Assembly (NCBI GenBank): GCA_943913135.1
Contig: CALTVE010000002.1
Coordinates: 310,001-374,000 of the forward strand
DNA from: an uncultured Francisella sp.
Lineage (GTDB): Bacteria > Pseudomonadota > Gammaproteobacteria > Burkholderiales > Neisseriaceae
Direction of reading: 5' to 3'
DNA length: 64,000 nt
The translations under genes and the position numbers were made by a program. A model generated the notes under the pieces. The model was not told the origin of the DNA and ran no database searches. It worked only from the letters and a program-made list of their open reading frames with translations. This document shows, piece after piece, positions 24,520 through 33,990 of this stretch (its first letter is position 1; each line of letters opens with the position of its first letter).

Positions 24520-27117
24520 ATGTCGCAGACCGAAGTGGCCAACGAGATTTTACCTGTTAACGTCACCCAAGAAATGGAACAGTCTTATTTAGACTACGCG
24601 ATGAGTGTGATTGTTTCGCGCGCGCTTCCCGATGCACGTGATGGTTTAAAACCGGTACAACGACGCATTTTGTATTCTATGCACGAAGGGGGGAATAATT
24701 GGAACCGACCATTTAAAAAATCGGCGCGGGTTGTCGGTGATGTGATTGGTAAATATCATCCGCATGGTGATTCTTCGATTTATGGGGCGATGGTACGTCT
24801 TGTACAAGATTTTAGTATGCGCTATCCATTGATAGAAGGCCAAGGAAATTTTGGATCTATAGATGCAGATAACCCTGCGGCTATGCGTTATACCGAGGTA
24901 CGGATGCAACGCATGGCCAGCGAAATGTTATCAGAGCTCGAAAAAGACACGGTAGATTTTGTCCCTAATTACGATAATTCAGAAAAAGAACCTACAGTTT
25001 TGCCAAGTAAAATTCCTCAATTGCTTGTAAATGGCTCTAGCGGCATTGCTGTTGGCATGGCAACTAGTATTCCTCCTCATAATTTAAGCGAAGTAATCGA
25101 TGGCGCTGTGGCTACTTTAGATAACGAAGCCATTACTTTTGAGGAGCTTTTCCAATTGATTCCGGCCCCAGATTTTCCTACTGGTGCCAGTATCCGGGGG
25201 CTTTCTGGAGTATGGCAAGGGTACCGCACTGGCCGTGGCTCAGTAAAATTACGTGCTAAAAGTCATTTTGAGGATATTAAAGGCAGTAATGGTCGCCGCG
25301 CCATTGTATTTGACGAGATCCCTTATATGGTTGTTAAAGCGGTAACGGTAGAGAAAATTGATTATTTGCGGCGCAGCAAAATCATAGAGGGCATTTCCGT
25401 TGTACGCGATGAATCAGATAAGGCCGGTATTCGGATCGTAGTAGAACTTACCCGAGATGCAAGTGAAGAAATCGTATTAAATCAACTTTATAAAGATACT
25501 GCACTGCAGACCAGTTTCCAGATTAATATGATCGCTCTGGTAGATGGATATCCTAAAAGGCTAAATTTAAAAGACTTTCTCCTTGAGTTTTTAAAACATC
25601 GACGTGAAGTGGTTTATCGTCGTACGGTTTTTGAATTGAATAAAGCCCGTGCGCGAGTGCACCTATTAGAAGGGCAAGCCGTTGCTTTAAGTAATGTTGA
25701 TGAAATTGTTGATTTAATAAAGAAAAGTGCTTCCCGTGAACAAGCAAAACAAGGTTTATTGGCAAGGGCGTGGCGCTCTGTTCTGGTAGAAGAGATGCTC
25801 AAGCGGGTAGATATCCCTTTGATCGATGATGAAGGTCAAACCCCAGAAGTGCGTTTAAAAGAGGATGGTTATCATCTTTCTGACAAACAAACGGATGCGA
25901 TTTTGGATATGAAACTAGATCGCTTGACTGCCTTAGAAAGAGAAAATATTTTCCAAGAATATAAAAAGCTTACTGATGAGATTGCTGAGTTATTGGCTAT
26001 TTTAGCCGATAAAGAGCGTATCCGTTCTATTGTTCGGCAAGAGCTTTTAGACATACGTGCTGCTTATGGAGATGCGCGTAAAAGTGAAATTGAAGAAGAT
26101 GAAGGTGATATTACCGATGAAAGTCTTGTGGTTCCTGAAGACATGATGGTGACGTTAACTCAAGCCGGTTATATCAAAACGCAGGGCCTTAATGCTTATG
26201 AAGCGCAAAAAAGGGGTGGTCGAGGCAAAAAAACGGCCCAAATTCACGCGGGAGATTATGTAAAAACGCTGTTTGTTGCCAACCGCTTGGATAATCTTTT
26301 ATGTTTTACCTCTTTGGGTAACTGCTACAGAGTGAAAGTCTACCGATTACCGGAAGGAGAAAGAGGCAGTAGAGGGCGGCCGATTGCCAATTATGTGGAG
26401 TTAAAAGAAGGTGAAAAAGTCAATGCAATTTTACCGATAAAAGACTTTAATCAAGAAGGCAACGTAGTGATGACTACTGCCAACGGGTTAATTAAACGTA
26501 CGTCTTTGGCCGCTTTCCAACATATACGCAAAAATGGGGTTCGTGCAATTACTTTATTACCGGAAGATCGCCTAATTGGAGTTGCATTAACTGGCGGCCA
26601 TGATGAAATTATGCTTTTTAGCAGCGAAGGTAAAGCGGCGCGTTTTTTCGAAAATCAAATTAGAGTTTCCGGACGTAGTTCTATGGGTGTGATTGGAATG
26701 AGGCTCAAGGAAGGAAATCAATTGGTAGAACTAGTGGTAGTAGACCCCCAAGATGAACAGGCTTACATTTTATGTGCTACGGCTAAGGGCTATGGTAAAC
26801 GCAGCACATTGAATACCTACCGTAAGACCAATCGCGGAGCTCAAGGCGTCATTGCCATTGATACCGGTGAGCGTAATGGTCATTTAATAGGCGCCGCTTT
26901 GGTAGGCGAGGGCGATGATGTGATGTTGATTACCAGCAATGGTCTTTTAATCCGTACACCCGTGTATGATATTCGTAAAACTGGCCGTACGGCGCAAGGA
27001 GTAAAACTCATTCGTTTAGGGATAAATGAATCCTTGGCCAGTATCCAAAAAGTGGTAGAAGAAACGGAAGAAGATGGCGATAAAAACGACGCTGATTCAG
27101 TATCTTCTTTAGATTAA
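24520..27117 (+). CDS. gyrA: DNA gyrase subunit A
   Basis: GyrA cleaves and rejoins DNA to introduce negative supercoils. The 865-residue protein has the winged-helix domain with catalytic Tyr124 in MRYTEVRM and a C-terminal beta-pinwheel with GyrA box QKRGGRGKK, which separates it from ParC. In the quinolone-resistance region the sequence is HPHGDSSIYGAMV: Ser85 matches E. coli Ser83, but the position of Asp87 is Gly89. Acidic C-terminal tail. It starts at ATG 24520 and is followed by alr 26 bp later. Confidence 0.97.
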   Translation: MSQTEVANEILPVNVTQEMEQSYLDYAMSVIVSRALPDARDGLKPVQRRILYSMHEGGNNWNRPFKKSARVVGDVIGKYHPHGDSSIYGAMVRLVQDFSMRYPLIEGQGNFGSIDADNPAAMRYTEVRMQRMASEMLSELEKDTVDFVPNYDNSEKEPTVLPSKIPQLLVNGSSGIAVGMATSIPPHNLSEVIDGAVATLDNEAITFEELFQLIPAPDFPTGASIRGLSGVWQGYRTGRGSVKLRAKSHFEDIKGSNGRRAIVFDEIPYMVVKAVTVEKIDYLRRSKIIEGISVVRDESDKAGIRIVVELTRDASEEIVLNQLYKDTALQTSFQINMIALVDGYPKRLNLKDFLLEFLKHRREVVYRRTVFELNKARARVHLLEGQAVALSNVDEIVDLIKKSASREQAKQGLLARAWRSVLVEEMLKRVDIPLIDDEGQTPEVRLKEDGYHLSDKQTDAILDMKLDRLTALERENIFQEYKKLTDEIAELLAILADKERIRSIVRQELLDIRAAYGDARKSEIEEDEGDITDESLVVPEDMMVTLTQAGYIKTQGLNAYEAQKRGGRGKKTAQIHAGDYVKTLFVANRLDNLLCFTSLGNCYRVKVYRLPEGERGSRGRPIANYVELKEGEKVNAILPIKDFNQEGNVVMTTANGLIKRTSLAAFQHIRKNGVRAITLLPEDRLIGVALTGGHDEIMLFSSEGKAARFFENQIRVSGRSSMGVIGMRLKEGNQLVELVVVDPQDEQAYILCATAKGYGKRSTLNTYRKTNRGAQGVIAIDTGERNGHLIGAALVGEGDDVMLITSNGLLIRTPVYDIRKTGRTAQGVKLIRLGINESLASIQKVVEETEEDGDKNDADSVSSLD

Positions 27118-27143
27118 ATTCTTCTTCTTAAAGGTTTACCTAG

Positions 27144-28217
27144 ATGAGACCCCTGATCGCTGAGGTAGATTTAGGCGCTTTAATCAGTAATTTTATTTAT
27201 TTAAAAAAGCAGCATGGTGGACAGATGTATGCGGTGGTTAAAGCGGATGCTTATGGCCATGGTGCTTTAGCATGCAGCCAAGCGCTTGCACCTTATGCGG
27301 ATGGGTTTAGCGTTGCATTTTTAGAAGAGGCAGTCGTTTTGCGTGAAGGTGGGATTGTTTCACCCATTCTTCTATTAGAAGGCGTGTTTTTTCCTGAAGA
27401 ATATCGGGCAGTAGCACAATATCAATTAAGTCCAGTGATTCAAAACAATGAGCAATTGAGCTGGTTTTTGAACTATCCTTGGAAAAAGCCCCTGTCGGTA
27501 TGGCTTAAATTGGATAGTGGCATGCACCGCGCAGGATTTATGCCTGAAGAATTTCCCGCAGCCTACGAGGCTTTAAAAAAGCATAGATCGGTGAAAGAAC
27601 TGATTCTGATGAGTCATTTTTCTTCAGCTGATGAGTTATCTAATCCAGTGACTGCAGCTCAATTTAAATTATTTCGGCAAGTGAGTGCCTCTTATTCAGA
27701 TAGAAAAAGCATTTGTAATACTGCAGCAGTGCTTTTACATCCAGATATGAGGGGGGGCATCGCTCGCGTCGGGCTGGGCCTTTATGGAATTAATCCGCTT
27801 ATCGATCGGTTTTTTGACCCAGTCTTGCAGCCGGTATTAAGCTTAAAATCAGAGGTTTTTGCCGAAAGAACTTTGCGTCGTGGTGAGAAAATAGGTTATG
27901 GGGGCGTTTTTACTGCTTCTTATGATATGCGGGTGGGTTTAATCGCCTGTGGCTATGCCGATGGCTATCCACGCCTGGGCTCTCCCGGAGCACCTGTATG
28001 GATAGAAGGAATGCGCAGCCGCATATTGGGTCGGGTGTCTATGGATGTATTGTCTATAGAATTAAAATCGGCGACCCACGCGGTAGGCAGTTCGGTAGAA
28101 CTATGGGGAAAAAACATTTCCATCAATGAAATTGCTACTAGGGCAGAGACAATTCCCTATGAACTTTTATGCCATCTTAAAAGAGCACGTTATCTTTATT
28201 GTCGCGATAGGGTTTAA
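27144..28217 (+). CDS. alr: alanine racemase
   Basis: Alanine racemase supplies D-alanine for peptidoglycan. The 357-residue PLP enzyme has cofactor lysine Lys33 in AVVKADAYGHG, the ARVGLGLYGINP segment, the second active-site tyrosine in EKIGYGGVFTA, and GRVSMDVLSIEL. It lies 26 bp after gyrA and is probably co-transcribed. The last 4 bp overlap the convergent pcm gene. Confidence 0.95.
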   Translation: MRPLIAEVDLGALISNFIYLKKQHGGQMYAVVKADAYGHGALACSQALAPYADGFSVAFLEEAVVLREGGIVSPILLLEGVFFPEEYRAVAQYQLSPVIQNNEQLSWFLNYPWKKPLSVWLKLDSGMHRAGFMPEEFPAAYEALKKHRSVKELILMSHFSSADELSNPVTAAQFKLFRQVSASYSDRKSICNTAAVLLHPDMRGGIARVGLGLYGINPLIDRFFDPVLQPVLSLKSEVFAERTLRRGEKIGYGGVFTASYDMRVGLIACGYADGYPRLGSPGAPVWIEGMRSRILGRVSMDVLSIELKSATHAVGSSVELWGKNISINEIATRAETIPYELLCHLKRARYLYCRDRV

Positions 28218-28879
28218 AATTCAAAAGGGAGCGGTAATCGATTTGTTTGGGTTAAAAAAGGCAATTGCATCTCAAAAAGCGTTTCGCTACTGATACTGCC
28301 ATCACTGTGTTTGCGATAGCGTATCGCTTGGTTCGGGGTGATATTGCCTAAAACGGCGATCAATAACCCGTCTATTTTTAAAGCATCAAAAACAAAAGCG
28401 GGCAAAGTATGTATGGCGCCGCCAAAATAAATAGCATCGTAATTGTTCTTTACTTTGGCATATACTTCTCGGTTAAAACCATCGCCTTTATAATAAGAAA
28501 TATTATTAAATTCTAGAGTGCGCAGAATATTCTGGGCCTGGGTAATTTGTTGTTCATCGATATCCAAAGTATCCACATGCTGGGCTAAACGAGCAAGCAC
28601 GGCGGTAGCATAGCCAGAACCTGTCCCGATCTCTAAAACATTTTTGCTCGCATCTAGATTTAACGCTTGGATCAAACGTGCCATATAGCGAGGTTCTACG
28701 GCCATGCCTCCATTGGCTAAAGGTAATGTAATTTCGGCATAGACTAAGTCTTGTTGATCTTGAGGAAAGAATTTTTCTCTAGGAATTTGGTTGAGTGCAG
28801 CAAGCAATGAAGGTTCTGTAACCGACCAAGGGCGTATGCTTCTTTCCACCATATAATAGCGGGCCAGAGAAAAATCCAT
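28214..28879 (-). CDS. pcm: protein-L-isoaspartate O-methyltransferase family protein
   Basis: A 221-residue SAM-dependent methyltransferase of the Pcm family, which repairs isoaspartyl damage in proteins. SAM-binding motif NVLEIGTGSGYATAVLA, the acidic TLDIDEQQ loop, and the N-terminal IPREKFFP with YAEITLPLANGGMAVEP, in the place of the catalytic YxD/E..PI..G loop. That substrate loop is diverged, so the protein may act on another substrate. Its stop overlaps alr in convergent orientation. The 133 bp upstream hold no recognisable element. Confidence 0.82.
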   Translation of the reverse strand: MDFSLARYYMVERSIRPWSVTEPSLLAALNQIPREKFFPQDQQDLVYAEITLPLANGGMAVEPRYMARLIQALNLDASKNVLEIGTGSGYATAVLARLAQHVDTLDIDEQQITQAQNILRTLEFNNISYYKGDGFNREVYAKVKNNYDAIYFGGAIHTLPAFVFDALKIDGLLIAVLGNITPNQAIRYRKHSDGSISSETLFEMQLPFLTQTNRLPLPFEF

Positions 28880-29012
28880 ATTATTTCCTTAAAAAAGCTG
28901 ACTTATTGTATCGCAAGCTTCAAATACACTCAATGATGCGCGCAGAAAAACGCAGAGTCATCCACCAATAAGGTAAAAAATTTCGGGAAAACTGCTGATG
29001 AAATAAAAAAAA

Positions 29013-29774
29013 TTAAGTTTTGAACTTATCTTTAAGTTCGTGAAAACGGGTATATTTTTCCAAAGTATAAGCTGCAAAATTAGCAGCCAAAGCAAATCCT
29101 AAGCGGCCATCTATAAAGCCGCGACGAACGAAATACATATTGATAAAAGCCCATAAAGGCTTTATCCCTAAATCGATAAAAAAATATCCTTTTTGCTGCT
29201 GTTCAATGAATTTTTCTGCAGATAACTGGGCGTAGCGGCGATTTTTCTGGTAATAGGTCTGCCAATTGGGGTAGGTAAAATGAAGCATGGGTTGCTTTAA
29301 ACGGATCACTGGGTAAGGGGTCTTTAATTGTTGATGTACCCGACCTATGAAATAAGCACCTTCTTTCGGGGTCAGACGCACTATCCAATCAGGACGTAGA
29401 GGGCCGTGCAGTACTTTTTTTCCAGCAAAATAGTTTAGGCGATGGATAGCATAGCTTTTATTGGATTTGCTTTTTTGAGTGACATTTAAAATTTCTTGTT
29501 GTAAACGAAAAGGAAGGCGCTCATCGGCATCGATAAATAGCAACCAATCACCTGTTGCCTTAGAAATGGCAAAATTCTGTTGAGCAGCATAGTCGCCTTC
29601 CATTGCCCGCGTATAAACTGTAGCGCCCATTTCTTCAGCAATCGCGCGGGTGGCATCGCTGCTTTCATCGTCTACTACGATGCATTGATCACAAAATCCT
29701 ACTGTGCGACAACAATCGGCGATATGATGCTCTTCGTTTTTGGTGATGATAATAGCACTGATGTTTGTTTTCAC
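29013..29774 (-). CDS. family 2 glycosyltransferase, lipopolysaccharide-core type
   Basis: This 253-residue GT-A glycosyltransferase begins ISAIIITKNEEHHI, followed by VVDDESSDATRAIAEEMGA and the metal-binding DAD in WLLFIDADERLP. The middle WFI-like region GAYFIGRVHQQLKT and a hydrophobic tail fit WaaE/KdtX proteins that add a sugar to the lipopolysaccharide inner core. Its exact acceptor cannot be told from sequence. It overlaps the small gene upstream by 4 bp, so it is translationally coupled to it and belongs to the nlpC operon. Confidence 0.85.
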   Translation of the reverse strand: MKTNISAIIITKNEEHHIADCCRTVGFCDQCIVVDDESSDATRAIAEEMGATVYTRAMEGDYAAQQNFAISKATGDWLLFIDADERLPFRLQQEILNVTQKSKSNKSYAIHRLNYFAGKKVLHGPLRPDWIVRLTPKEGAYFIGRVHQQLKTPYPVIRLKQPMLHFTYPNWQTYYQKNRRYAQLSAEKFIEQQQKGYFFIDLGIKPLWAFINMYFVRRGFIDGRLGFALAANFAAYTLEKYTRFHELKDKFKT

Positions 29775-29995
29775 GGTGTTTTTTTATAAGGATCGGTCAA
29801 CTCTGCGATCGTAGCATGCAGTACCTCTTTAACCTGCTTTTCATCGCAGCCTATCAATAAAGCGTCTTCTAATATATCCTGGGCTTCTTGCTGAAATTCT
29901 TGAAGATTTTCTTCTAAAACTTTAATTTTTTCTTTGCAGGCGATTAAGCTGCCATCCGAACTTTTCCAGATCACTTTCAGTTTATTATAGGTCAT
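29771..29995 (-). CDS. small conserved protein of unknown function
   Basis: A 74-residue soluble protein with SLIACKEKIKVLEENLQEFQ, a helix EAQDILEDALLIGCDEKQVKEVLHATI, and a short tail. It is acidic and predicted to be helical. I recall similar short ORFs with a CxEKIKVL.EN and a DALL.GC pattern in betaproteobacteria, but not their function. It overlaps its upstream neighbour by one base (TAATG) and its downstream neighbour by 4 bp, so it is translated together with them and very likely real. Confidence 0.7.
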   Translation of the reverse strand: MTYNKLKVIWKSSDGSLIACKEKIKVLEENLQEFQQEAQDILEDALLIGCDEKQVKEVLHATIAELTDPYKKTP

Positions 29996-30552
29996 TATTG
30001 TATCCGCCGTGCGCCTAAATAGGCTTTAGTCCAATAACTATTATCCAAGGGGCGAATCTCTACCGTTTTACCAGTGCGCGGGGTGTGGATAAATTTATTG
30101 CCCCCAATGTAAATACCTACGTGCGACACTACTCTTCTGCGGTGAGTGGCGAAAAATACAAGGTCCCCTGGGCGAAGATCGCTTCTTGCCACGGAAACAC
30201 CTTCTTTGGCCATCTCTCGGGCTATATGGGGTAAATCGATATTCGCTGTGGTTTTAAAGACATAGCGTACAAAACCACTGCAATCCATGCCGTTTTGTGG
30301 GGTATCGCCTCCCCATTTATAAGCGATCCCAAGCATACCCATGGCATTCATTAAAATATCGCCAGCTTTGGCTTTTTGTGACGAGGGGAAGAAACGAGCC
30401 GCTGCAGGGGGAGAGAACGTGTAATCCCCTTTCATTTTGCCGATAATGGCGATGGGGTCCTCATCAGCGGAACTAATAACCGGTAATAGAACAAGGAAAA
30501 GGCCTAACAGACCTTTGCGGATAAAGGCATCCATAATTGCAGCGCTGGCCAA
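29995..30552 (-). CDS. secreted NlpC/P60 endopeptidase
   Basis: An NlpC/P60 cysteine peptidase of 185 residues that probably cuts peptide stems of peptidoglycan in the periplasm. Catalytic Cys91 is in MDCSGFVRYVF, His144 in VSHVGIYIG, with His156 in FIHTP as the polar third residue. A hydrophobic stretch (about 14-28) ending in SSA serves as signal peptide. The real start may be Met7 (30534), since MDAFIRKG better fits a signal peptide n-region. It heads a small operon with the 74-residue protein and the glycosyltransferase. Confidence 0.9.
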   Translation of the reverse strand: MASAAIMDAFIRKGLLGLFLVLLPVISSADEDPIAIIGKMKGDYTFSPPAAARFFPSSQKAKAGDILMNAMGMLGIAYKWGGDTPQNGMDCSGFVRYVFKTTANIDLPHIAREMAKEGVSVARSDLRPGDLVFFATHRRRVVSHVGIYIGGNKFIHTPRTGKTVEIRPLDNSYWTKAYLGARRIQ

Positions 30553-30590
30553 TAGAGTCTCTACTATAACATAAAAAAAATCCTACTTAT

Positions 30591-32867
30591 TTAAGGAGCT
30601 ACTTCTAAACCACTAATTTGTTCATTTGTTTTATAAGGTTTTCCCTTGCCGGCACGGCGTCCTAGGATGTGGGCGAGAGGATACACCTCTTTGCGGTTAT
30701 GGGAATTAGATTGAAAACGTAAGGTAAAGTTATCCCCTTTTGTTATACTAGCAAAACGGAGTCTGCCTCCTGGGGGTAATTTCATTAATTGAAGTCCCTT
30801 ACCTTTTTTAAGGAAGTTGAGTTCCTTTAGGGGGAAAGATAATAAGCGCACTTCTTCACTGATTAACACGGTGTTGAGGCTTTCTAAATCTTGCTTGTTA
30901 AAAGTAATGGGTGGGAGCGCTTCTTTACCTTTGCCAATATCTATTACACTGCGACCGTGTTTAGTATGACTCTTTAATTGATCTAAGGGACTTAGAAAAC
31001 CATAACCCGCAGAAGAAGCAAAAAATACTGTATCTTCAGGTCCATCGCTAGAGAGCATACCGACAATATTGGCTCCAGCAGGTAATGCGATTAAAGAAGA
31101 CAACGGTATGCCATCATTGCGACCACTCCGAATATCAGTGCTATCTACTGTGTAAACTTGTCCACTGCTGCTAATTAGCAAAATAGGAGCGATGCTACGT
31201 GTCTCTATGACCGCTTGTAGCTCATCCCCTTCTTTGAAACTGAAATTACTAAGGTTTAAGTTGTGACCTACTCGTTTGCGAATCCAACCTTGTTTAGACA
31301 AAATAACAGTAATTGCTTGATCAGGTGCACTCTGGTTTAATTCAGCCCGCGCTGCTTCTTGAATCAGGGTGCGTCTTTTGTCGTTAAACTTCTCTTTATC
31401 TTCTTCTAATTCTTGGATAATTAATAAGTCACGTTGTTTTTTATCTTGCAGCAAATGTTTAAGCTGGCTTTCTTCTTTCTGTAATTTATTTTGTTCTTCT
31501 TCAAGCTTAATCCATTCCAGTTTTGCAAGTTGGCGTAGACGAATTTCTAAAATGTCCTCCGCTTGTAATTCGCTTAAAGAAAACTGGGTGATTAAGGATT
31601 TCTTGGGTTCGTCGCTTTCGCGGATTAAAGCGATCACTTGGTCGATATGTAGATAAGCCGTCATTCGTCCAGCTAACAGGTGCAAACGATTTTCTACCGC
31701 CTTAAGTCGAGTTTTAAGGCGACGTTCTACTGACTGAGCGCGAAATTGTAGCCATTCTGTTAAGATAGTTTTTAAGGATTTTTGCTGCGGCAAACCGTTT
31801 AAGCCGATCATAATGAGGTGCACAGACACAGTCAGTTCTAAATCAGTTTCCGCCATTAAGGTATTCATTAATTCAGTAGGGTCTTGGCGGCGTGATTTAG
31901 GTTCAAACACCAGGCGTACCGGTGAATTTTGATCTGCCTCATCGCGTATTCTATAAAGTAGAGAAGAAAATAAAGCTTTGCGATTATTCTGCTCTTCACT
32001 TAATTGTTTTTTACCGGGCTTAATTTTTGGATTTAAAAGATCCTCCACCTGAGAAAGAATTTTTTTAGTCGACGCGTATTGAGGAATTTCTTCTACGACG
32101 ATTTGCCAATGGCGATTTGCTAATTTTTCTATATGATAACGAGCGCGTACACGTAAGCTCCCCCGTCCTTCTTCATACATTTGTAAGATTTCTTGTTGCG
32201 AATTAATAATCTGACCGCCGGTGGCAAAATCAGGACCGAGAACATACTGTAGAAGCGCTTTAGTAGTAAGATTAGGGTTTTTTAAAAGAGCGGTAGCCGC
32301 ATCTGTAATCTCTCCTAGATTATGAGAGGGAATCTCCGTAGATAAACCGACAGCAATGCCAGAGGCACCATTGAGCAGTACCATTGGTAAACGTGAGGGT
32401 AGATCGACCGGCTCTTGATCGTTACCATCGTAATTAGGAGCAAAGTCAACTGTGCCCATATGAATTTCTTTTAATAGAATTTCGGCGAAGGGAGTTAAAC
32501 GTGCTTCGGTATAACGCATGGCGGCGGCATTATCGCCATCGCGTGACCCATAATTGCCGATGCCTTCTACCAAGGGATAGCGCATAATAAATTCTTGCGC
32601 CAGTCGTACCATCGCTTCATAGGAAGAAGCATCGCCGTGCGGATGATATTTACCAATTACATCACCTACCACTCGCGCTGATTTGACCGGTTTATTATTA
32701 GGAACTAACCCCATTTCGTGCATGGCAAACAAAATACGCCGTTGCACAGGCTTTTGTCCATCAGATAAAGAAGGGAGGGCGCGCCCTTTGATGACGCTCA
32801 TCGCATAAGTAAGATAGGCTTTTTCCGCATATTCGGATAGGACAATCTGCTTAGATTCTTCAGACAT
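30591..32867 (-). CDS. parC: topoisomerase IV subunit A
   Basis: ParC is the DNA-cleaving subunit of the decatenating topoisomerase IV. The 758-residue protein has catalytic Tyr119 in AAMRYTEARL and lacks a GyrA box. Position 80, serine in E. coli ParC, is alanine (HPHGDASSYEAMV), while Glu84 is kept. The C-terminal domain is the shorter five-blade type. Partner parE is not in the window. The gene starts 50 bp after the truncated upstream gene. Confidence 0.95.
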   Translation of the reverse strand: MSEESKQIVLSEYAEKAYLTYAMSVIKGRALPSLSDGQKPVQRRILFAMHEMGLVPNNKPVKSARVVGDVIGKYHPHGDASSYEAMVRLAQEFIMRYPLVEGIGNYGSRDGDNAAAMRYTEARLTPFAEILLKEIHMGTVDFAPNYDGNDQEPVDLPSRLPMVLLNGASGIAVGLSTEIPSHNLGEITDAATALLKNPNLTTKALLQYVLGPDFATGGQIINSQQEILQMYEEGRGSLRVRARYHIEKLANRHWQIVVEEIPQYASTKKILSQVEDLLNPKIKPGKKQLSEEQNNRKALFSSLLYRIRDEADQNSPVRLVFEPKSRRQDPTELMNTLMAETDLELTVSVHLIMIGLNGLPQQKSLKTILTEWLQFRAQSVERRLKTRLKAVENRLHLLAGRMTAYLHIDQVIALIRESDEPKKSLITQFSLSELQAEDILEIRLRQLAKLEWIKLEEEQNKLQKEESQLKHLLQDKKQRDLLIIQELEEDKEKFNDKRRTLIQEAARAELNQSAPDQAITVILSKQGWIRKRVGHNLNLSNFSFKEGDELQAVIETRSIAPILLISSSGQVYTVDSTDIRSGRNDGIPLSSLIALPAGANIVGMLSSDGPEDTVFFASSAGYGFLSPLDQLKSHTKHGRSVIDIGKGKEALPPITFNKQDLESLNTVLISEEVRLLSFPLKELNFLKKGKGLQLMKLPPGGRLRFASITKGDNFTLRFQSNSHNRKEVYPLAHILGRRAGKGKPYKTNEQISGLEVAP

Positions 32868-32917
32868 GGTGAGGTAAAAACTTCTTTAAATGTCGCGGAT
32901 TATAAGGGAAAAGACTA

Positions 32918-33979
32918 TCATTTGGCTAACTTTAAGGATTTTTCGCGTCGTAAAACAGTTAATTCCCTCTGGTTACTATCATAAGTATAGAGAAATTTTT
33001 CTTCCTGCTGCTGGCTTAAAAAATAGAATAAATCACTGCGCCAAGGTTGATCGATCAGGCGAAAACAAGGGTTCAGTTCAAGAGGGATAGCTTGATCTGG
33101 GCCATTGGGTAAGGAGAAAAAATAGCCCCAAGATTGATGATGATGTTGATAGGAAAAATAAACATAATTGCGGCTTACTGCAATTTCTGAAATTTCTTCT
33201 CCGTTAGCACCGTGCCAAATTGGAATGGGAGAGCCCCATTGACCGTTATTGAGAGAGACAGCAAAGAGACTATTGGCGGGGACTGTTATTTTGCGACGGG
33301 TCCACGAATTTTTTAAATAAAAAATCACTTTCCCCCTATTTATACCAGCAATAAAGCTATTTTTTGGTAAAGCAATAGGGATAAAAGAACCATTTTTTTG
33401 ATAACTATAAGAGCAATCCTTCTCATGAATAATGGTTAAAGGTGATCCATGAGGATCGTTGAGTTGCTGAATTAACAGAGGCCTGGAACCGATAAAAAGT
33501 GCTTTTTCTTTTCGCCAATTATTTTTTTGCTGTAAAAGGTACACCCTGCCTTTTTCTTGTAGCCACACGTTAAGGGAATTTTGCCATAGCGCTTCTTCAC
33601 CTTGGAGATTATTTACAAGAATTTTTATTTTGTTTTCTTTTTTAACCTCTATTAAGGAAAAATATTTTTTTTGTGCTTTTTTTAAAGTGAGGAGAATTTT
33701 TTGCGGTACTCCTAAAGCATGCTGAACAGAAAGTAAAGTTACCTCAGAGGGTGTTTCGCCCAGTTCTGCTAAGCTAAAAAGCTTATACCATAGGGGTTTA
33801 CCCAAGCGATATAAGCGAGCAGAACTGACATAATAGCTATGGCTTCGTGGATCGAAATAATAAGAAAAACCATGGTGGGTAGAACCATATTGAAAGGAGG
33901 CAGGAATACTTAAAGACAAAAGGTGGTCCTCTTTATAGGGCATTAGGCAAGAGTAAGCTATAATGAAAATTTGATGCAT
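32918..33979 (-). pseudogene. prolyl-oligopeptidase-like propeller fragment, no catalytic domain
   Basis: The 353-residue frame resembles the N-terminal beta-propeller of S9A prolyl oligopeptidases. Supporting segments are the tyrosine- and serine-rich repeats, GKVIFYLKNSW followed by ITVPANSLFAVSLNNG (the family has an L..DW..GG..YPAGSLLA-like stretch) and LYRLGKPLWYKLFSLAEL. The alpha/beta-hydrolase domain with the catalytic Ser-Asp-His is missing: the frame stops and parC begins 50 bp later. The 5' end is also uncertain, with only 11 bp to the divergent cysB-like start and a -10-like TAAAAT overlapping the first codon; Met13 at 33943 is an alternative. Probably a decaying gene, though an accessory binding protein cannot be excluded. 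Confidence 0.5.
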
Positions 33980-33990
33980 TTTACCATGCG

